Source: Turritopsis dohrnii
Lineage: Eukaryota; Cnidaria; Hydrozoa; Anthoathecata; Oceaniidae
Assembly (NCBI GenBank): GCA_027922465.2
Contig: BQMF02000275.1
Span: 496,001-560,000 of the forward strand
Length of the DNA stretch: 64,000 bases
Direction of reading: 5' to 3'
Of the stretch, positions 22,561 through 35,322 are shown piece by piece. Both the position numbers and the translations under genes were made by a program. The notes below the pieces were generated by a model, which was not told the origin of the DNA, did no database searches, and worked only from the letters and a program-made list of their open reading frames with translations. Each line of letters opens with the position of its first letter. The first letter of the stretch is position 1.

Positions 22561-23968
22561 CTGGTCAATGTCATGTAAAGTTTGAATTTTCACTGAACTG
22601 GATAAAATGGAACAACAAAATGAGTAGCATATGGAAATACATGCACATGTCCAGGATAACAAGATATAAAAAGAGACTTTTGTACATGTTCTTCGAAATA
22701 CTCAGTTCACTTAGGTTTATTACATGACTAATTTTCTATGACAACGAAAAATTTGAAAATGAGAAATTTTCAGAAGTGTTTCAATTTGATAATAATTTGT
22801 CCATTCATCATATCTCCCTAACATCGACCTGGGATAGAAAGTATAAGCTACTTCAATGAAATTCGCCTCCGCGCAACGACGTAAAATAGGAAAGAAAACT
22901 TTTTTATACAAAGACTGATTAAAATATTGTTTCAAGAATCCTCCATCTTTCTGATCCCTTTGTCTTCCTTTGATTTTTCTTACAATTCCCAATAAACAAT
23001 TGTTTATAATATAAATACAGACAGCAGAAATACAGTGTGACTTCACTACGACATATCGTAAGAAGGATTAGATTTAACACATTTCTTCGTAATGATCAAA
23101 GTTTGTAACCACTTTCGAAATATAAACACAAACTTTCGATACATTATCGTTTAAAAACGATTTAAAATTTCAACCACCAAAATCTAGCCTGTAAACCTAG
23201 AAAGATTAAGGATGATTATGTACAGCTCGTCACTTGAAATAATGTTAACAAAATTTTCACTAAAGACGACATTAGTAGTCTGACATGTATCTTAGTGGGC
23301 AAATTTGCTGAATAATCACTGCAGAGGAGTACATTCTGACGATTCTGCCCACTGGGATATGTAACATTATTTTTATTAGGCCTAGTTCACATTGATATGA
23401 AATCAATTGTAACAATTATTTATCATAGAATTTATCATCCCTTGAACACATGAACACGCCTGTAAACAGATACTAGCCAATCTCCTCTTGATATTATCTT
23501 TCTTTGAGCATCACTACTCTGTCCTTTGTTGTCTACTTTGACTTTCATAATATATCAAACTCATTTACTTTTATATATTTAAAACTTTATCTGTTTAATC
23601 TGAATTTCTGCAAGCTATCAATTTAAAATAGATGTATTTGGCCATGTCTAATCTCTCCATACAAACGTTACAAAAGGGTGTTTAGTTAGTGACAGCACAT
23701 TAACAGAAGTTTTTATAATCCATGCAAACGGTCGTACTTTTCCAATCCAAACTTCGTACCTCGTCGGTAAAAAAAGTGGCCGAAACGTGACTAAATTTTC
23801 TCAAGCTAACTAATATTTTTTGACTTTGACATTTTTTTCACCGATTAAACTTTTTATCCCAGTTCTTTTTTGCCGACTACCATTTATACCAATTTTTTTT
23901 CTGTGGCCAATTTTTCTTTTTGTCTTAAGTTTTGATTTTATAATATGAGAACACGAATGACACAACAC
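22561..23968. other. upstream flank of the kinase gene, no gene recognised
   Basis: Expected to hold the promoter and any 5' UTR exon of the minus-strand kinase. The CAG directly before the ATG (minus strand) could be an intron acceptor. A small inverted-repeat unit lies at 23293-23361. An open frame at 22720-23046 has no ATG at its start and matches nothing I know. Confidence 0.4.
23293..23361. repeat. miniature inverted-repeat sequence with CAGTGGGCA-like ends
   Basis: The left end TAGTGGGCAAATTTGC and the right end TCTGCCCACTGGG are inverted copies. A relative of the left half (CAGTGGGCAAATACGCTC, with ATCACTGAGAAGGAGTGCATT) occurs at 27560-27602, so this is a dispersed family. Confidence 0.45.
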
Positions 23969-24140
23969 TGTAAGAAGATGAAAGCGAAGAAGAGGAAAGT
24001 GATGATAAAAATATAATTGAGGTGAAATTGACTACGGGAGGGCATATGGAACCCGGAAAAACTACAATTGGACAAAAGGAAAAGAGCATCAAATTTGCAT
24101 TTTTATCATCACTTTCCTCTTCTTCACTTTCATCTTCTTA
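23969..24140. repeat. long inverted repeat (43-bp arms)
   Basis: The arm GTAAGAAGATGAAAG..AGGAAAGTGATGATAAAAAT (23969-24012) is complementary to ATTTTTATCATCACTTTCC..CTTTCATCTTCTTAC (24098-24140) with about one mismatch, enclosing ~85 bp. It would form a strong hairpin. A miniature transposon is likely, but no target duplication is evident. Confidence 0.65.
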
Positions 24141-27100
24141 CAGAAGTTAGTCGGCAAATAGCGAGTAATTTTTATCGAAGTGACTACAATGTTTTGCCGC
24201 CTTTTTTTATCGATAAGGTATTTATCTCAAAATCTAAAAAGTTTCAATGAACAATCAACGAAATAGTGACCCGTTAGATAAACTATATAGCTTATTCCAT
24301 ACATGGTGTTAATGAAGTGGCAATATTAGAGCTGAAACTTGTCACAAGCAAAGATGAAATAAAATAAAAATAATAGTTTCTAAAAAGTTTACTACATATC
24401 ATCTCCTTCATCATTCATTTTTGTCACAGAGGTTTTCCACTTTTAATGTACATCTGAGAAGGGATATTACAGGGTTTAATGCAAACTTCCACAATTTTAA
24501 ACAGTCAGAGGTGTGTATTAGAGGGGCGCTAATAGAGTTGAGCGTATATGTAAGGAAATATATTTAATATAAATTTGTTTATTCTTTTATTTATTGCGGT
24601 GTGAATTCATTGGAATTTGAGGTCAAAAGAATACGAGAAAACTTTCCTCCTACCTTACACCTTCTGAACACTGTGTTCAAACGCCTCTTCTTGAGTTATC
24701 ATTATTTTCACATTTTAACTTTTGAACATTTTATTGTTTCTCCGATTGTGTGACTTTAGTACTTAGTGTTTATTCTCTTATAATCAAAACTGTTCACAAA
24801 ATGATTAAAAGTAATTTTGAGATTGGAAACGAAGTCGGTTGAACTAGGTGTATTGAAGCGGACAGAATTATAATCAGCAATTTATATGATCATGTTGAAA
24901 TATGTTTTCATTTAATAACGTTAAATGATGTTATTTGCTGTCAAATAATAGACCAATTTCCTAGGACGCGTGCCAAACAATATAATATAAGTCTAACGGA
25001 AAACCTTTAAGTTCATCTCCGCCGATAAGATGCTGAAGGTGAAATGACCCTTAACGTTCAAATTCCTCAAACTAAACAAGCCCGAGTTTCCATTCAGAAA
25101 ATCGTAAATACTGACACACTTTTATCTGATTTGCTAACACGCCCCACATGTTACGTTTTTTATCGATATGTTACGTTTTTTACCGATATGATACGTTTTT
25201 TATCGATATGTTAAACGAAGTATCAGTTATTAACGCCATAAATCTTTAGAATTCACCAAATAACCAAAGAAGGACAGAATTAGTCATTACAAATGAAGAT
25301 GGTTCATCATGTCACAGACGTCTTGATGGTTTATAGTAGCCTCGTTTCGAAAGGACATTCTCTCATCATCGGGCAAGTTACAAATGAGATGATATTCCTT
25401 ACATACGATGTCCTTGTGTTTTGCTCCTAAAACCTTCACCCAATGTTAAAGAAAACAAACAACAAATTAAAGTTTATAGTCTATCTAGAATGTTTGAGTC
25501 GGAAAACATGAAGCAATTAATTGATAAGTTGTTTGAAGATTTAAAATACCATTTTGATGAAGTATTATAAAGATCCTTTCATAAACAAATTGGTTCAAGA
25601 TTAATTCCAATGTTTTTGTATTCACGTTATCAAAACACTTTTATTGCTAGATCTGAGATAATCATCATCTCTTTTACTTCTGAGCGTGTCATTTGATCTG
25701 AATTGGTTATGATGTCATACATGTTATGAAGCAGAGCCTATAATTCCAGATCATGAATTTTTCCGATGAAGAAATATTAAAATCTCCACCAGGCATATTT
25801 TGTACGTTGATGTTATTACGTACTAATGCTCACCATTTGGCTTGCTTTCCTTTACAACTACGTCCTCGACAACGAGCATTTTAAGATCACCAACCCAATT
25901 TAAGGATTTCCATTTTTTTCCTTTCTTTAAAACCTTTGAAAACCTTTTTTCAATCATAAAAAGAAAAAAAGAAAAGTAGGTTTTGAAAAAGATAGTATTT
26001 CACAACTAGCAAATGAAATTGTAAACTAATTACGATAAATGTTTACAACTCAAATGAACGTTTGATATAGCAAACTGTAAAACGTAGGTTACTTTACTGG
26101 AAAATTCTGATAGTCATTACATCATCACTGTATCAAGCGTTCACTGTACAAAAAACAAAACAAAATTGAACTACAAAACTACAAATGGTAACTATGAAAC
26201 ACGCTTACAGTTTGTAAACCTCTTCGTTGCTTTATCTCTTAAAGCTATTAAGCTTTGCAAAAGGACAAGCTTAGCTTTCGAAAGATTATTGTGAGAGGTA
26301 GAAAACAAAACATTGTCAAGATTGATAATAATGAGATAAGATAAATTGCTTTGCTTTCAAAAACACGAATTTAATAAAAGGGAATCAGCATTTCAAAAAG
26401 TAGCTTAGTGAAGTTAATTAATGATTTTGTCATCTCTATATTCACTGGTTTTAGGTCTCGATTAAACACGAAGAAAAACTTAAAGGTCATGTCTCTTGAA
26501 CTAGAAAACCTATGATAAGAAAAGGACCCAGTCATTCGTCTGTCATTCCGGCATTGATCATTAGAATTAAAGTACGGCTATTCTGTCATCTGAAAGTTTA
26601 CTCAGTTTAGTTATCTCTCAGGAAACGATTTTTTTTGAATCAAAGCTCTGTTAAAATGATTAAAATGCTTTGAAATAACGTTATTCGTGAACTCGATCAT
26701 CTAAATAAAATCATGTAAGAATTTCAAAATAAACTTTTCTTGGAATTAAATTGTTAGATAAACGTAACTCCTTAGATTAACTCTAACCCCTATCTCTCGC
26801 TTACAGAGTGCTTTACAACTGCATCTAAATAAACACACCTCAATTTTTAAAAATATGCAACTAGTTAACTATGAGAAGTCTACAACTTGGTTAGATAAGC
26901 TGCCCACACACCAAGAACCATCCAAATTTTATTGTGTGTATTCATAAAATTCTGCTTTATTGAAAAGCCACATTCACCAGATATCCTTCCACGAAACAAA
27001 ATATTCAAAAACAAAAGAAAACACTTCTTACCATCGTCAAAACAATATCTTCAATAAAAAAGCTCAAAATGAACTTGAGAAACATCAGTTTTACATAAGA

Positions 27101-28360
27101 AACGACAAGCAGATCCCTATGTAAAACACAGTAAAGTTTCACAATCAGCCAACTACAAGAAGCTATGTTCAACCGAAGAGATTCAGTCAATTACTGTAAA
27201 AGCTAATTAACGTTGTGTGTTTATAAAAAACATTGTCTTCCAAGTGTTCACATTGATAAATAGGCAGCTTGTTAAGCAGCTTATAAATCTTTAGTCTGCC
27301 AAACTAGGTAGTAATCCGCTTGCAATTTGCATCATAAAAGAACAGAGACTACCATTAAGTGCTTTAATATTTATCACGTATCAAACTTGATCTTAACTAG
27401 CTCGTTAATTGTCATAGAGGATATTGAACCCGTTAGAAAAAACAATTTGGTTTCCTTGTCGTATGGATTGGAAATCATTTCAAGAAGCTTGCTATTTTGT
27501 GTTCATTCTAGAATAGCTAATCAGTGGAAACTTGGAACTGCTTTCACAGCATAACTTTCCCAGTGGGCAAATACGCTCAAAAATCACTGAGAAGGAGTGC
27601 ATTTATATACAAATACACACACTATTTTAATAAGAATGCTCTTCATCGCAGAGAATTTTTGACGATTTTTTAAACTGAGTTTGTCTTATCTGGTTTAGTT
27701 CGATATGGACCTGCATTTATGAAAGCTTTTTATGAAACAAAGATGTTGGAAATGTCTAAGCACAGGTTAAAAAAGCAAGACGTTGTACAGTTACTTGTAA
27801 TTTTAAAACTCGGATAATGATTGATCATTATTACAGGGGTGGAGAGTTAAAAAGTGGAGGAGTGTAGTGTACTAAAGTTTCTTCTCGATCTTAAGTGTTC
27901 ATTAGCGTGTTTTAGTTTTCTATTCCAAATGGCTTTCCCTTCTCAGTAACTATTGATTGTACAGAGATGGGGTAAGCGTGAGAGAGCTGTTGCATGTCGG
28001 GAAACATGAGGAATAAGGAAATTTCATTGAAAGTTATGCCCATTGGTAAAGATATAACTTTCTTCTGAAAACATTTTTTTTGAGAATTACTCCAATCCTA
28101 ATTATCGAAAGTTACATAAGAAAGTGATTCTCATATCAATCGAAAACAAGATGAAAAACAACATCATGTCAAAGAAATGAACCCATAAATTTGGAAAGCA
28201 TGAAAATCGAAACAGCAAGAAAGGAAAAATCGAATGAAATATACCATTTACTTTTAAATGAAGAAATCCTTGTCACCGAAAGAACATCCGGATATAAAAT
28301 CCTCTAAATTTACTTTTTGGAACATAACCAAGAAACTTTCGGACATCGTTATGATTTGTA
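24141..28360. other. long AT-rich non-coding stretch
   Basis: No gene, splice-consistent exon or transposase recognised on either strand. It holds the 20-bp tandem repeat at 25148-25213 and a CAGTGGGCA-family repeat near 27555-27670. Short open frames (24068, 27005, 27327) lack supporting context. Confidence 0.5.
25148..25213. repeat. 20-bp tandem repeat, three copies
   Basis: The unit ATGTTACGTTTTTTATCGAT is repeated at 25148, 25168 and 25188 with one or two changes, followed by a partial fourth copy. Confidence 0.85.
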
Positions 28361-28605
28361 GCGATGGTGTAGTGGTTAGTAGTTAGTACTGGTTAATGGT
28401 CAACACCTGTGAGTGTACTACGACCCCGTGTTCGAGTCCCAGTCCTGTCACATGCGTTTTAAATGCAGCGTATCTGCCCATTAGGAGCCATCGACTGACT
28501 GCACATTGGCCTTCGTGCAAGTTAGAGAGATGATATACGTATTTCTGGCGGAAGTCTACTAGTTGCGAGTCGGCGGGGGAAAGAGCCAAGGATGCAGCAT
28601 ACGAT
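28361..28605 (+). repeat. tRNA-derived SINE, copy 1
   Basis: The head resembles a tRNA: GCGATGGTGTAGTGGTTAGT (A-box region) and a good B box GTTCGAGTCCC at 28430-28440. The body (AGCGTATCTGCCCATTAGGA, GCCATCGACTGACTGCACA, GGCGGAAGTC) matches the second copy at 32303 closely, proving a dispersed family transcribed by Pol III in its active form. Confidence 0.8.
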
Positions 28606-29235
28606 TTCGGGGTACGCGGTATTTAGCCTTAAACCACATTCATTTGAATTTAATAAAGAGAGCTTTGACTAAAGGTTATTCAGATTTCTTTTAGAGTTTA
28701 TTGAAAAGTGAATGTGATGTGTACTAAGTCATTACAATGACAACACGTATGGGAAAACTTCAAGCGAATCAATAAATAAACAAATAAACCAACAAACAAA
28801 TAAATATTGGCATTACAAACAAAAGAATGGATTTATAGAAACAGGGATGACTTTTATATAGCCTAAAGGGGATTAGTTTATGTCCTGGAATTTCGTGAGT
28901 ACAATTTTGGGGGAAATTTGCGTGGATTTGCTTCGTGAATCATTATTGGAAATATTGTTAGAAAGCAGATGCAGATGTAAGTTTACTTAGTTGACATTTA
29001 TCGCTACAGGCTTTTTTATAAGGGATCTTTTATTCTTTTATTTTATTCTTTTTTCATGAGAACACAAGTCTCAGATTTGCTTTTTAACTTAGGAAGTGAG
29101 TTCTCTTGAATTTCTTGTTTCATGTCTTCATAATTATAGGTTTTGACTTTCAGTCTTGGGTAAGCAAAGACACCGTTATAAAATGATTCGTTATTTCAAA
29201 TCCAATTGACTACAGAAAAAAAGCTTGCACACTCT

Positions 29236-29882
29236 TCTATATATTAATAGCAAATTCTCTGTCTGTCTGTCTGTTTGTTTGTTTATTTGTTTTTCTGTCA
29301 GCCAAAATGGTAGATTGAGTTGTGAGAGAAATTGCTTCTTTTTTTCTGTGCGACGTCAGTGCGAAACTAATGCATCCCCAATCAAACGCGACATTTTTTG
29401 GTTGGTGAACCAATAGGGATTTTTTTATTATTATTATTATTGTTATGTTCCAAGGACCACCGTTGACTTGGCTTTGAAAACAATACATGGACTAGATAAT
29501 AAAGAAACCAACTGATTAAACATTTTGGACAACAAGCAGCGGTGGCATAACACGGTAGCGTGTTTGATTTGCCAGTGTTGTATCCTAACGCTTGACTGTG
29601 TGAGACGGGTGAACTTTTTTTTCGAGGAATGAAAATGTTTAAAAACCGAAGCTTTCCTTGCCCGACAGGTGAAAAAAGTGTGTCATGAAACAAAATATTT
29701 TTTTGCTTTTCTTTTAAAAAACATATTAAGGGTTACTATGTGCGAACATGTTTTTTTATTACTTCATTCATTTAGCACGTGCCTTTTTTCCTCCTCCTGT
29801 GTGATATCCTTAAGAGAAACCATTTCCAAATATTACAGAGTAGGTGGACATGGGCAGCGAGCAACGCCGCCTTGGCGGCTAG
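29236..29882 (+). mobile_element. non-autonomous Helitron, long form (pair A, unit 1)
   Basis: Starts TCTATATATTAATAGC and ends in a GC hairpin GCCGCCTTGGCGGC followed by TAG, giving the 3' CTAG before a T, as Helitrons have. It has no terminal inverted repeat. A run of GTCTGTCTGTCTGTTTGTTT lies near the 5' end. It shares its internal sequence (…AGCACGTGCCTTTTTTC…) with the long unit at 55571-56431. No Rep/helicase gene. Confidence 0.8.
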
Positions 29883-29905
29883 TATCAGGTCAAATGACTA
29901 TGGTG

Positions 29906-30362
29906 TCTATATATTAATACCCGATTCTCCGTCTGTTTGTCTGTCACGCAAAATGGAAGATGTGAATGTAACTATTTTATTTTAGTTTGTGCAACGTCAG
30001 TGTGAAACCATTATTGAGGCCCTAATCGAATTGACGTTTAGGGAAAATTTTCTCGGTAACCAATAGGGATAGCTGACGTTTTTTTCGGTTCACGATATTG
30101 ACCATTAGGTGACGAAAAAATTTGAGCAAAATTTTTGAGGACGGCGCTCTATGACGTCATCAAAATTCTTGATCGACGATATCTCCGAAACGGTGCGTCA
30201 TAGACATATGATCCCATACATTTATTTGCTCAGAATTTCGAGCTCTACAAGATGGCAACACTTTTTATTGTCAACTCCTTATTCTATTTTTCGTGAACTC
30301 TTTGGGAGGTGACACAACGCAGGCTGAACATTGGCGGCGAGCGACGCCCCCTTGGCAGCAAG
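29906..30362 (+). mobile_element. non-autonomous Helitron, short form (pair A, unit 2)
   Basis: Starts TCTATATATTAATACCCG 23 bp after unit 1 and ends in a decayed hairpin and CAAG before T. It is closely related to the short unit at 56432-56894 (AACCAATAGGGATA, TATCTCCG.AACGGT, CGCA.GCTGAACA). Confidence 0.78.
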
Positions 30363-30978
30363 TTTTATATATTGCTGCATTTACACATTGCATTGTAAAT
30401 TAATTCAAATTGGAACAAGACCAAGACTTTCCAAAAGCATTTATTTTTATTTTACTGGATATTCCATAGAAAAGAACAAAATGAGGCTGAAATCTGGAAC
30501 TGAATTATTGCTAAAAACAAAATCAGAACAATTCAGACTGAAAAAGGAGATAACTAAATATGGGAATGGTGGGATTATCTTTGATATTTCAGCTGGATTT
30601 ATATTGAAACACATGCTTTTCTTTTGAGAAATTCACACCAATGCACATTTGCTTCCAACCGACTATAAAACAGAATACAAGAAATATTAGCAGTTAGCGC
30701 TTTAAGCTCAGTGGGTGATTCCAAAAATAGAATGACTGTTACGGAAACTGCTGATTACCTGATGAGCATCAATAATTTACGATTTTTATGATCTGTTCAG
30801 TCTGAATGCCAAAAAAATTTCTGAAAAATTCTGAACCAAAAACCAATCAATAACGTGACCATCTTCCCAGAGAAAGTTTAATTATATTTATTCATTCATT
30901 TATCAAATTGATTCTTCAGCTTTTGCTTCTGCCAATACCCCTCAAATAAAAGACATATTATGAAACTTCAGGATTGCT

Positions 30979-31746
30979 TCACACTGTGTTGTTTTGATTA
31001 CCTTGTTGATGTATAATTCTGCTTTTTATTCGTGGATGCAAAAGTATGTACGTGAAACCATCAAAAAGAAAATTGAGTTCGTTTAACATATTTGTGTAGA
31101 CCTGTATGTTTGGAATAGATGTTCTTAAATTTAATGGTACAATAATGCAATAAACGAAGCCAGTATCCAGAACGTCATGAGATTTCCTCGTTTGTGAGTG
31201 GTCTGTAACGTGGTTTTCTTACACGCAATATATCCGTAAACTACAAGAATCATGACCAAGTACAGTATGGCGAGTATGAAAACAACACAAAATGAGTAGT
31301 ATTCAATGTCATCTTCAATTGATTGGTCGACAGTGTTGATTGCTACCAGACAAGCAATCGTTACTAAAACCGGTAATATCCAACTGACGATAAGGAATTT
31401 TTCGTGGTGATCGTCAAAGAATGATCCAGGATACAACAAATTCAACTTTGTTGTCAAGAAACGCTGCAGTGCCAGCAAATAATGTGAAGCCATTACTGGT
31501 AGGCTGAAGAAAATTCCTCCTTGCTTAAAATATGAACTGTAGTTGAGAAGGTTCGTAATTATTGTGATGGTAAATGCCACACGAATGCAAGATTGAACGA
31601 TTTCTGACAAAATCAAAGAAAGTAAAATTTTTCTTTGAGACATCGTTTGTCGATTCTCTGTTTTTAAGAGGATAAAGTACGCAACAAAGAAGTGGAATAC
31701 ATATAACAGGAGGCACAAGTGAAACCCAATGTTTCCCTTCCATCAT
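30979..31746 (-). pseudogene. rhodopsin-class GPCR-like gene, frameshifted
   Basis: A single minus-strand frame encodes five or six hydrophobic helices: TM1 (LLLYVFHFFVAYFILL), TM2 after NRQTMSQRK, a short TM3 ending in LLALQRF where DRY would be, TM4 (FLIVSWILPVLVTIACLVA), TM5 (FILAILYLVMILVVYGYIA) and TM6 (FWILASFIALLY), then a stop at about 31131. In the next frame a TM7-like stretch (FLFDGFTYILLHPRI, with DGFTY in place of NPxxY) ends at 30979. The ATG at 31746 is in a third frame. Two single-base shifts thus separate start, body and TM7: a pseudogene or sequencing errors. No ligand can be inferred. Confidence 0.65.
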
Positions 31747-32302
31747 GTCATGCGTACATAAAAACGATCTGTACCACAGTTAAACACGAAAATGTTGACA
31801 TATCTCTGTTTAGATTGAACCTTTTCTCATTTTTTCTTATGACTGTTCAGAAGAGGTGAACGCAGATGTTTAACCATAACTTCAACCTTGGTACAAGTCT
31901 TCTACATCTTATCCATTCATACCAGAGAAAATAACAGTCCCAGTTTTGCATATGTGAATAGTTTCAGATTGCATATGTGAATAGTTCACATCTGTTTCTA
32001 CTTGTATTGAGTGCTATTTTCTCTTTGCACCCGTGTGTTTTTCCCAATGAAAACCATTCTACATAGCACAAGGAACACGTAGGTAGTGAAAAAATATCAT
32101 ATTTCATTCCAATTCAAGAAAAAAATTATTTTGATGCCTATTTTGATAAAGAAATTAATAACAAAGAAAGAAACATTGTTGTGAAACTTACAGGGGACGA
32201 CATGAAACCTACTCGACATCCTTTTTGTAACAAGGTCTATTAAGAAATTTATTGATCAATTATGTTCAATGTTATTGAACTTTTTCAAGTTTTTAAAGTG
32301 CA

Positions 32303-32575
32303 GCGATGGTGTTGTTGTTAGTACCATTGAGTGCGACCACTGCGACCCGTGCTCGATTCCAGCCATGTCGTATCTCAATAAACCACTCAATTGCTCATTA
32401 AAAGCAGCGTATCAGCCCATTAGAAGCCATCGACTGACTGCACACTGGCCTTCGGGCAAGTTAGAGCGATGCTTTACGTATCTCTGGCGGTAAGTCAACT
32501 TATAGTTGCAAGTCAACGGGCGGAAGCCCAAGGACTAAAAACACCCATTACTTACTTATTTACTTACTTACTAAA
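32303..32575 (+). repeat. tRNA-derived SINE, copy 2
   Basis: Matches copy 1 from GCGATGGTGT through AGCGTATCAGCCCATTAGAA and GCCATCGACTGACTGCACA. Its B box is weakened (GCTCGATTCC). It ends in a tail of TTAC/TACT repeats (about 32549-32575), typical of SINE 3' ends. Confidence 0.8.
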
Positions 32576-32957
32576 GTAGAATAATCTAGTTTTCGTAAAT
32601 GAATCATTCCTATCATAAAATATATGTCAATTTAGATTAAAGCCTAGAACCCACTGTGCAATTTTGTAATGCGCGTGCAATAAAACACGTTGCATTGCAT
32701 GCAAATCATAAAATTGCACAATGGGGCATGTTTTTATTTTCATGCAATGCAACAAAAAAACTTGAAATGTCCAACACTTCTGATGAATATTTTCCTTCAA
32801 ACAACTGTACTAACTTGTCTTTCGTTGAATTTCGTTATACTTTATTGTGATAACATGGGTTTTCCGAATTCCATAGCACAGTATTTTCTTTATAAAAGCT
32901 AAGAAGTTGAATTTTTTCTTTATCCGATAACTTGTTTCCGATAACATTTCACATTTC

Positions 32958-33781
32958 ACTCATTAAGAACCAGTTATGCTAGAGAAGTAAAAAAAGAAAC
33001 AGATGGAATTATTCCAAAGAAGAAGTGGAGGTTTAAGGATGAAATTCAATTTTTAAAAGAACAATTAAGTAATAATAATAACAATAGTTGTAAGAGAAAA
33101 GCTGTGAAACTGGACAAAAGTGAAAGTGAAATGTTAATTGATTTTTATAAAAGTAACCCTTGTTTGTGGAACCACAACTTGACTGAGTATAGAGATCGAA
33201 ATCTAATGCTTTAATAATATATAATGTTTTAATGCAAAAAACTTTGCAGGGAAGTTTTTGATGATAAATTTAACCAAGAAGAGCTTAAACGTTTTTGGCA
33301 TAATCTGGTAACTACGTACAAAAGAGAAAAGCAAAGAGAAAAGGCATCTGCATGCAGTGGTTCCGGTATAGGTGATCTGTATACATCAAATTGGGAGTAT
33401 TTTACCATGATGACCTTTATCGATGTTACTACTAATACCGATGAGTCTATATCTACATTAGATGATGAAAACCAAGCAGCATTCCAACAGCTTCCAGAAA
33501 AGAGAAAGAGAAATTCGTTAAATGAATAGCAAGCTGCGAAAGCAGAACTATGGAGAGCTCTTGCAGCTAAAATAGGCTCTTCACCATCAACATCTGAAGC
33601 CCTTCAACCTTTAAACCTTCAATCAAAGTCCATTGCTGATATGACCAGTGAAGAAAAACTTCTTGAAAGAGCAAATATTTTCGGGAAAACTGTAGTAGAC
33701 AGCCTAATGCAGTGTGAACCCAATCATTGGCCAATGTTGAAAAAAAGGATCATGGATCTTTTCTATGAGTATGAATTTTAG
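32958..33781 (+). pseudogene. Harbinger MADF (Myb/SANT-like) DNA-binding protein, degenerate
   Basis: A basic leader (KKKWRFKDEIQFLKEQL) precedes a MADF domain: LIDFYKSNPCLWNHN, EYRDRN, then after a ~45 bp interruption ending in TTTGCAG the frame resumes with VFDDKFNQEELKRFWHNL, KREKQREKA and SNWEYFTMM. The interruption looks like an intron whose donor is lost, since no GT is present. A TAG at about 33528 breaks the C-terminal part, which ends at TAG 33779-33781. In Harbinger elements this protein helps bring the transposase to the ends and the nucleus. Confidence 0.8.
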
Positions 33782-35322
33782 AGCACAATCTCCGCTCCCA
33801 AACATAAATCAAAGCATGCAAAATCCTTATTATAACCACCAGCATTACAACTTTCGTCCTGGTTCAATAAGCTCTAATCATTCAAACGATTCATTTCAGT
33901 AAAAACCGAGAGAAAAAATAAACGACTTTGTTACATGTTCATATGTTTTGTTATCTTTTGTTATACAATATGTACACTTCTTAATACGTAATAATTTGTA
34001 TTTTTGGAAGTATATTGTAATGTTATGTTCTTTAAAAGCGTTCATTTATCTATATATATATCAAAAATTTTTCATTTTGTCAAGAATTGGATTAAATATC
34101 GACGTTTGCACACTTCCATTGCCGGGTACTGACCTTTCATTCATAAAATAGTTTTTAAATTCTTCTCTTACTGCAATTGCTTGTTTACTCGGATTATTAC
34201 TTCGGGTTTTAGATAAAGGATTCCATGTTCCAGGATAGTCATCTTGTCTCCACAAGCCTTGTATGATTTCACCAGTCTGAATATCTTCATGATCAACAAG
34301 GCTTATAGGAATATATACCTTTCCACTAGAACTTTCACTTCGAAGCCAATTGTGAAGAGCTATTGCTGCTAAAAAGTGATAGCTTTGACCTTTTCTGGCT
34401 GTAACGCAAGTGGTCGTCTAAAAGCACGCCATCTATTAGCCAAAAATACCAAACCCATTCTCAGATATTCTTCTCATACGTGAAAGACGGTACCGTAAAA
34501 CGGGGTGACTTGAAACAAAATTAGCCGTTTTTTGAAAAGATTTGCTCATAACTTTTAATGTAAGAAAGTAATACACCTTTCCCGAATTTCAGTTTAAACA
34601 CTGAACTCTGACTGAGTTTCATATCTAACCTCGTTTTCATGCGATTCATTGTTCCACTGATTTCATTAGTTTACAACTTAATTATAGTCTCTATTATTTT
34701 CAATTCCCATTCCAATAGCTAGAAACAGTTTGAATATTAAAAGCGAGGTTAGACACGACAACTCGGCCACAATGCATCGTTTAAACAGAAATTCGGGAAA
34801 TGAAATTTTGAAAAAAGGTCCATTCATCTTTTGTCTTTCAGATAACGAAGTGTTAAAACTAATTGATGCATACCATCTCAAGTTATTGCTTCACAAGTAC
34901 ACCTATTGAAATTTATCGTGCGGGGGTGACTTGAAACAGTGCTGTTTGCACAAAAATGTTGTTGTATAGAGCGCCAAAACAGAAAACGTGTGATCTACGA
35001 TTACTTGCGTATAAAACATAAATTAAAATAATTTGTTATTGCCAGTTTCATTTTTATTAAGTGATGGAGAGTGTTAGTAAATTTTGAAAACTCAAAATTT
35101 CGGAATGGTTAAACATTGTAAAAATAAGTTATCTGAAGCCATTAAAATCATTAAGCGTGTGATAACGTAGTTGTTTCAGAAACAATATCGAAAGCAGGCA
35201 AAATGAATTTGAATTTATAGTTAGTTTACACGACTGTACTTACTTAAAACTTGTAAATTGAATATATATAATAAAATTCCTGTTTCATAGTATCCAACTT
35301 TCTTTTTCGTGCTTCTTTTAGT

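Noticed and set aside
22118..22585. two plus-strand frames opposite kinase exon 1
   Set aside because: Antisense of the Ser/Lys-rich kinase extension, which reads directly into the kinase domain through a consistent splice junction.
22720..23046. 108-codon minus-strand frame upstream of the kinase
   Set aside because: No ATG at its start and no recognisable domain; possibly 5' flank or UTR of the kinase.
26000..27300. short frames in the 26-27 kb region
   Set aside because: Isolated, AT-driven, without splice signals in matching phase or known motifs.
28361..28445. tRNA gene on the plus strand
   Set aside because: Box spacing is too long, and the sequence continues into a body shared with 32303-32575; a SINE head.
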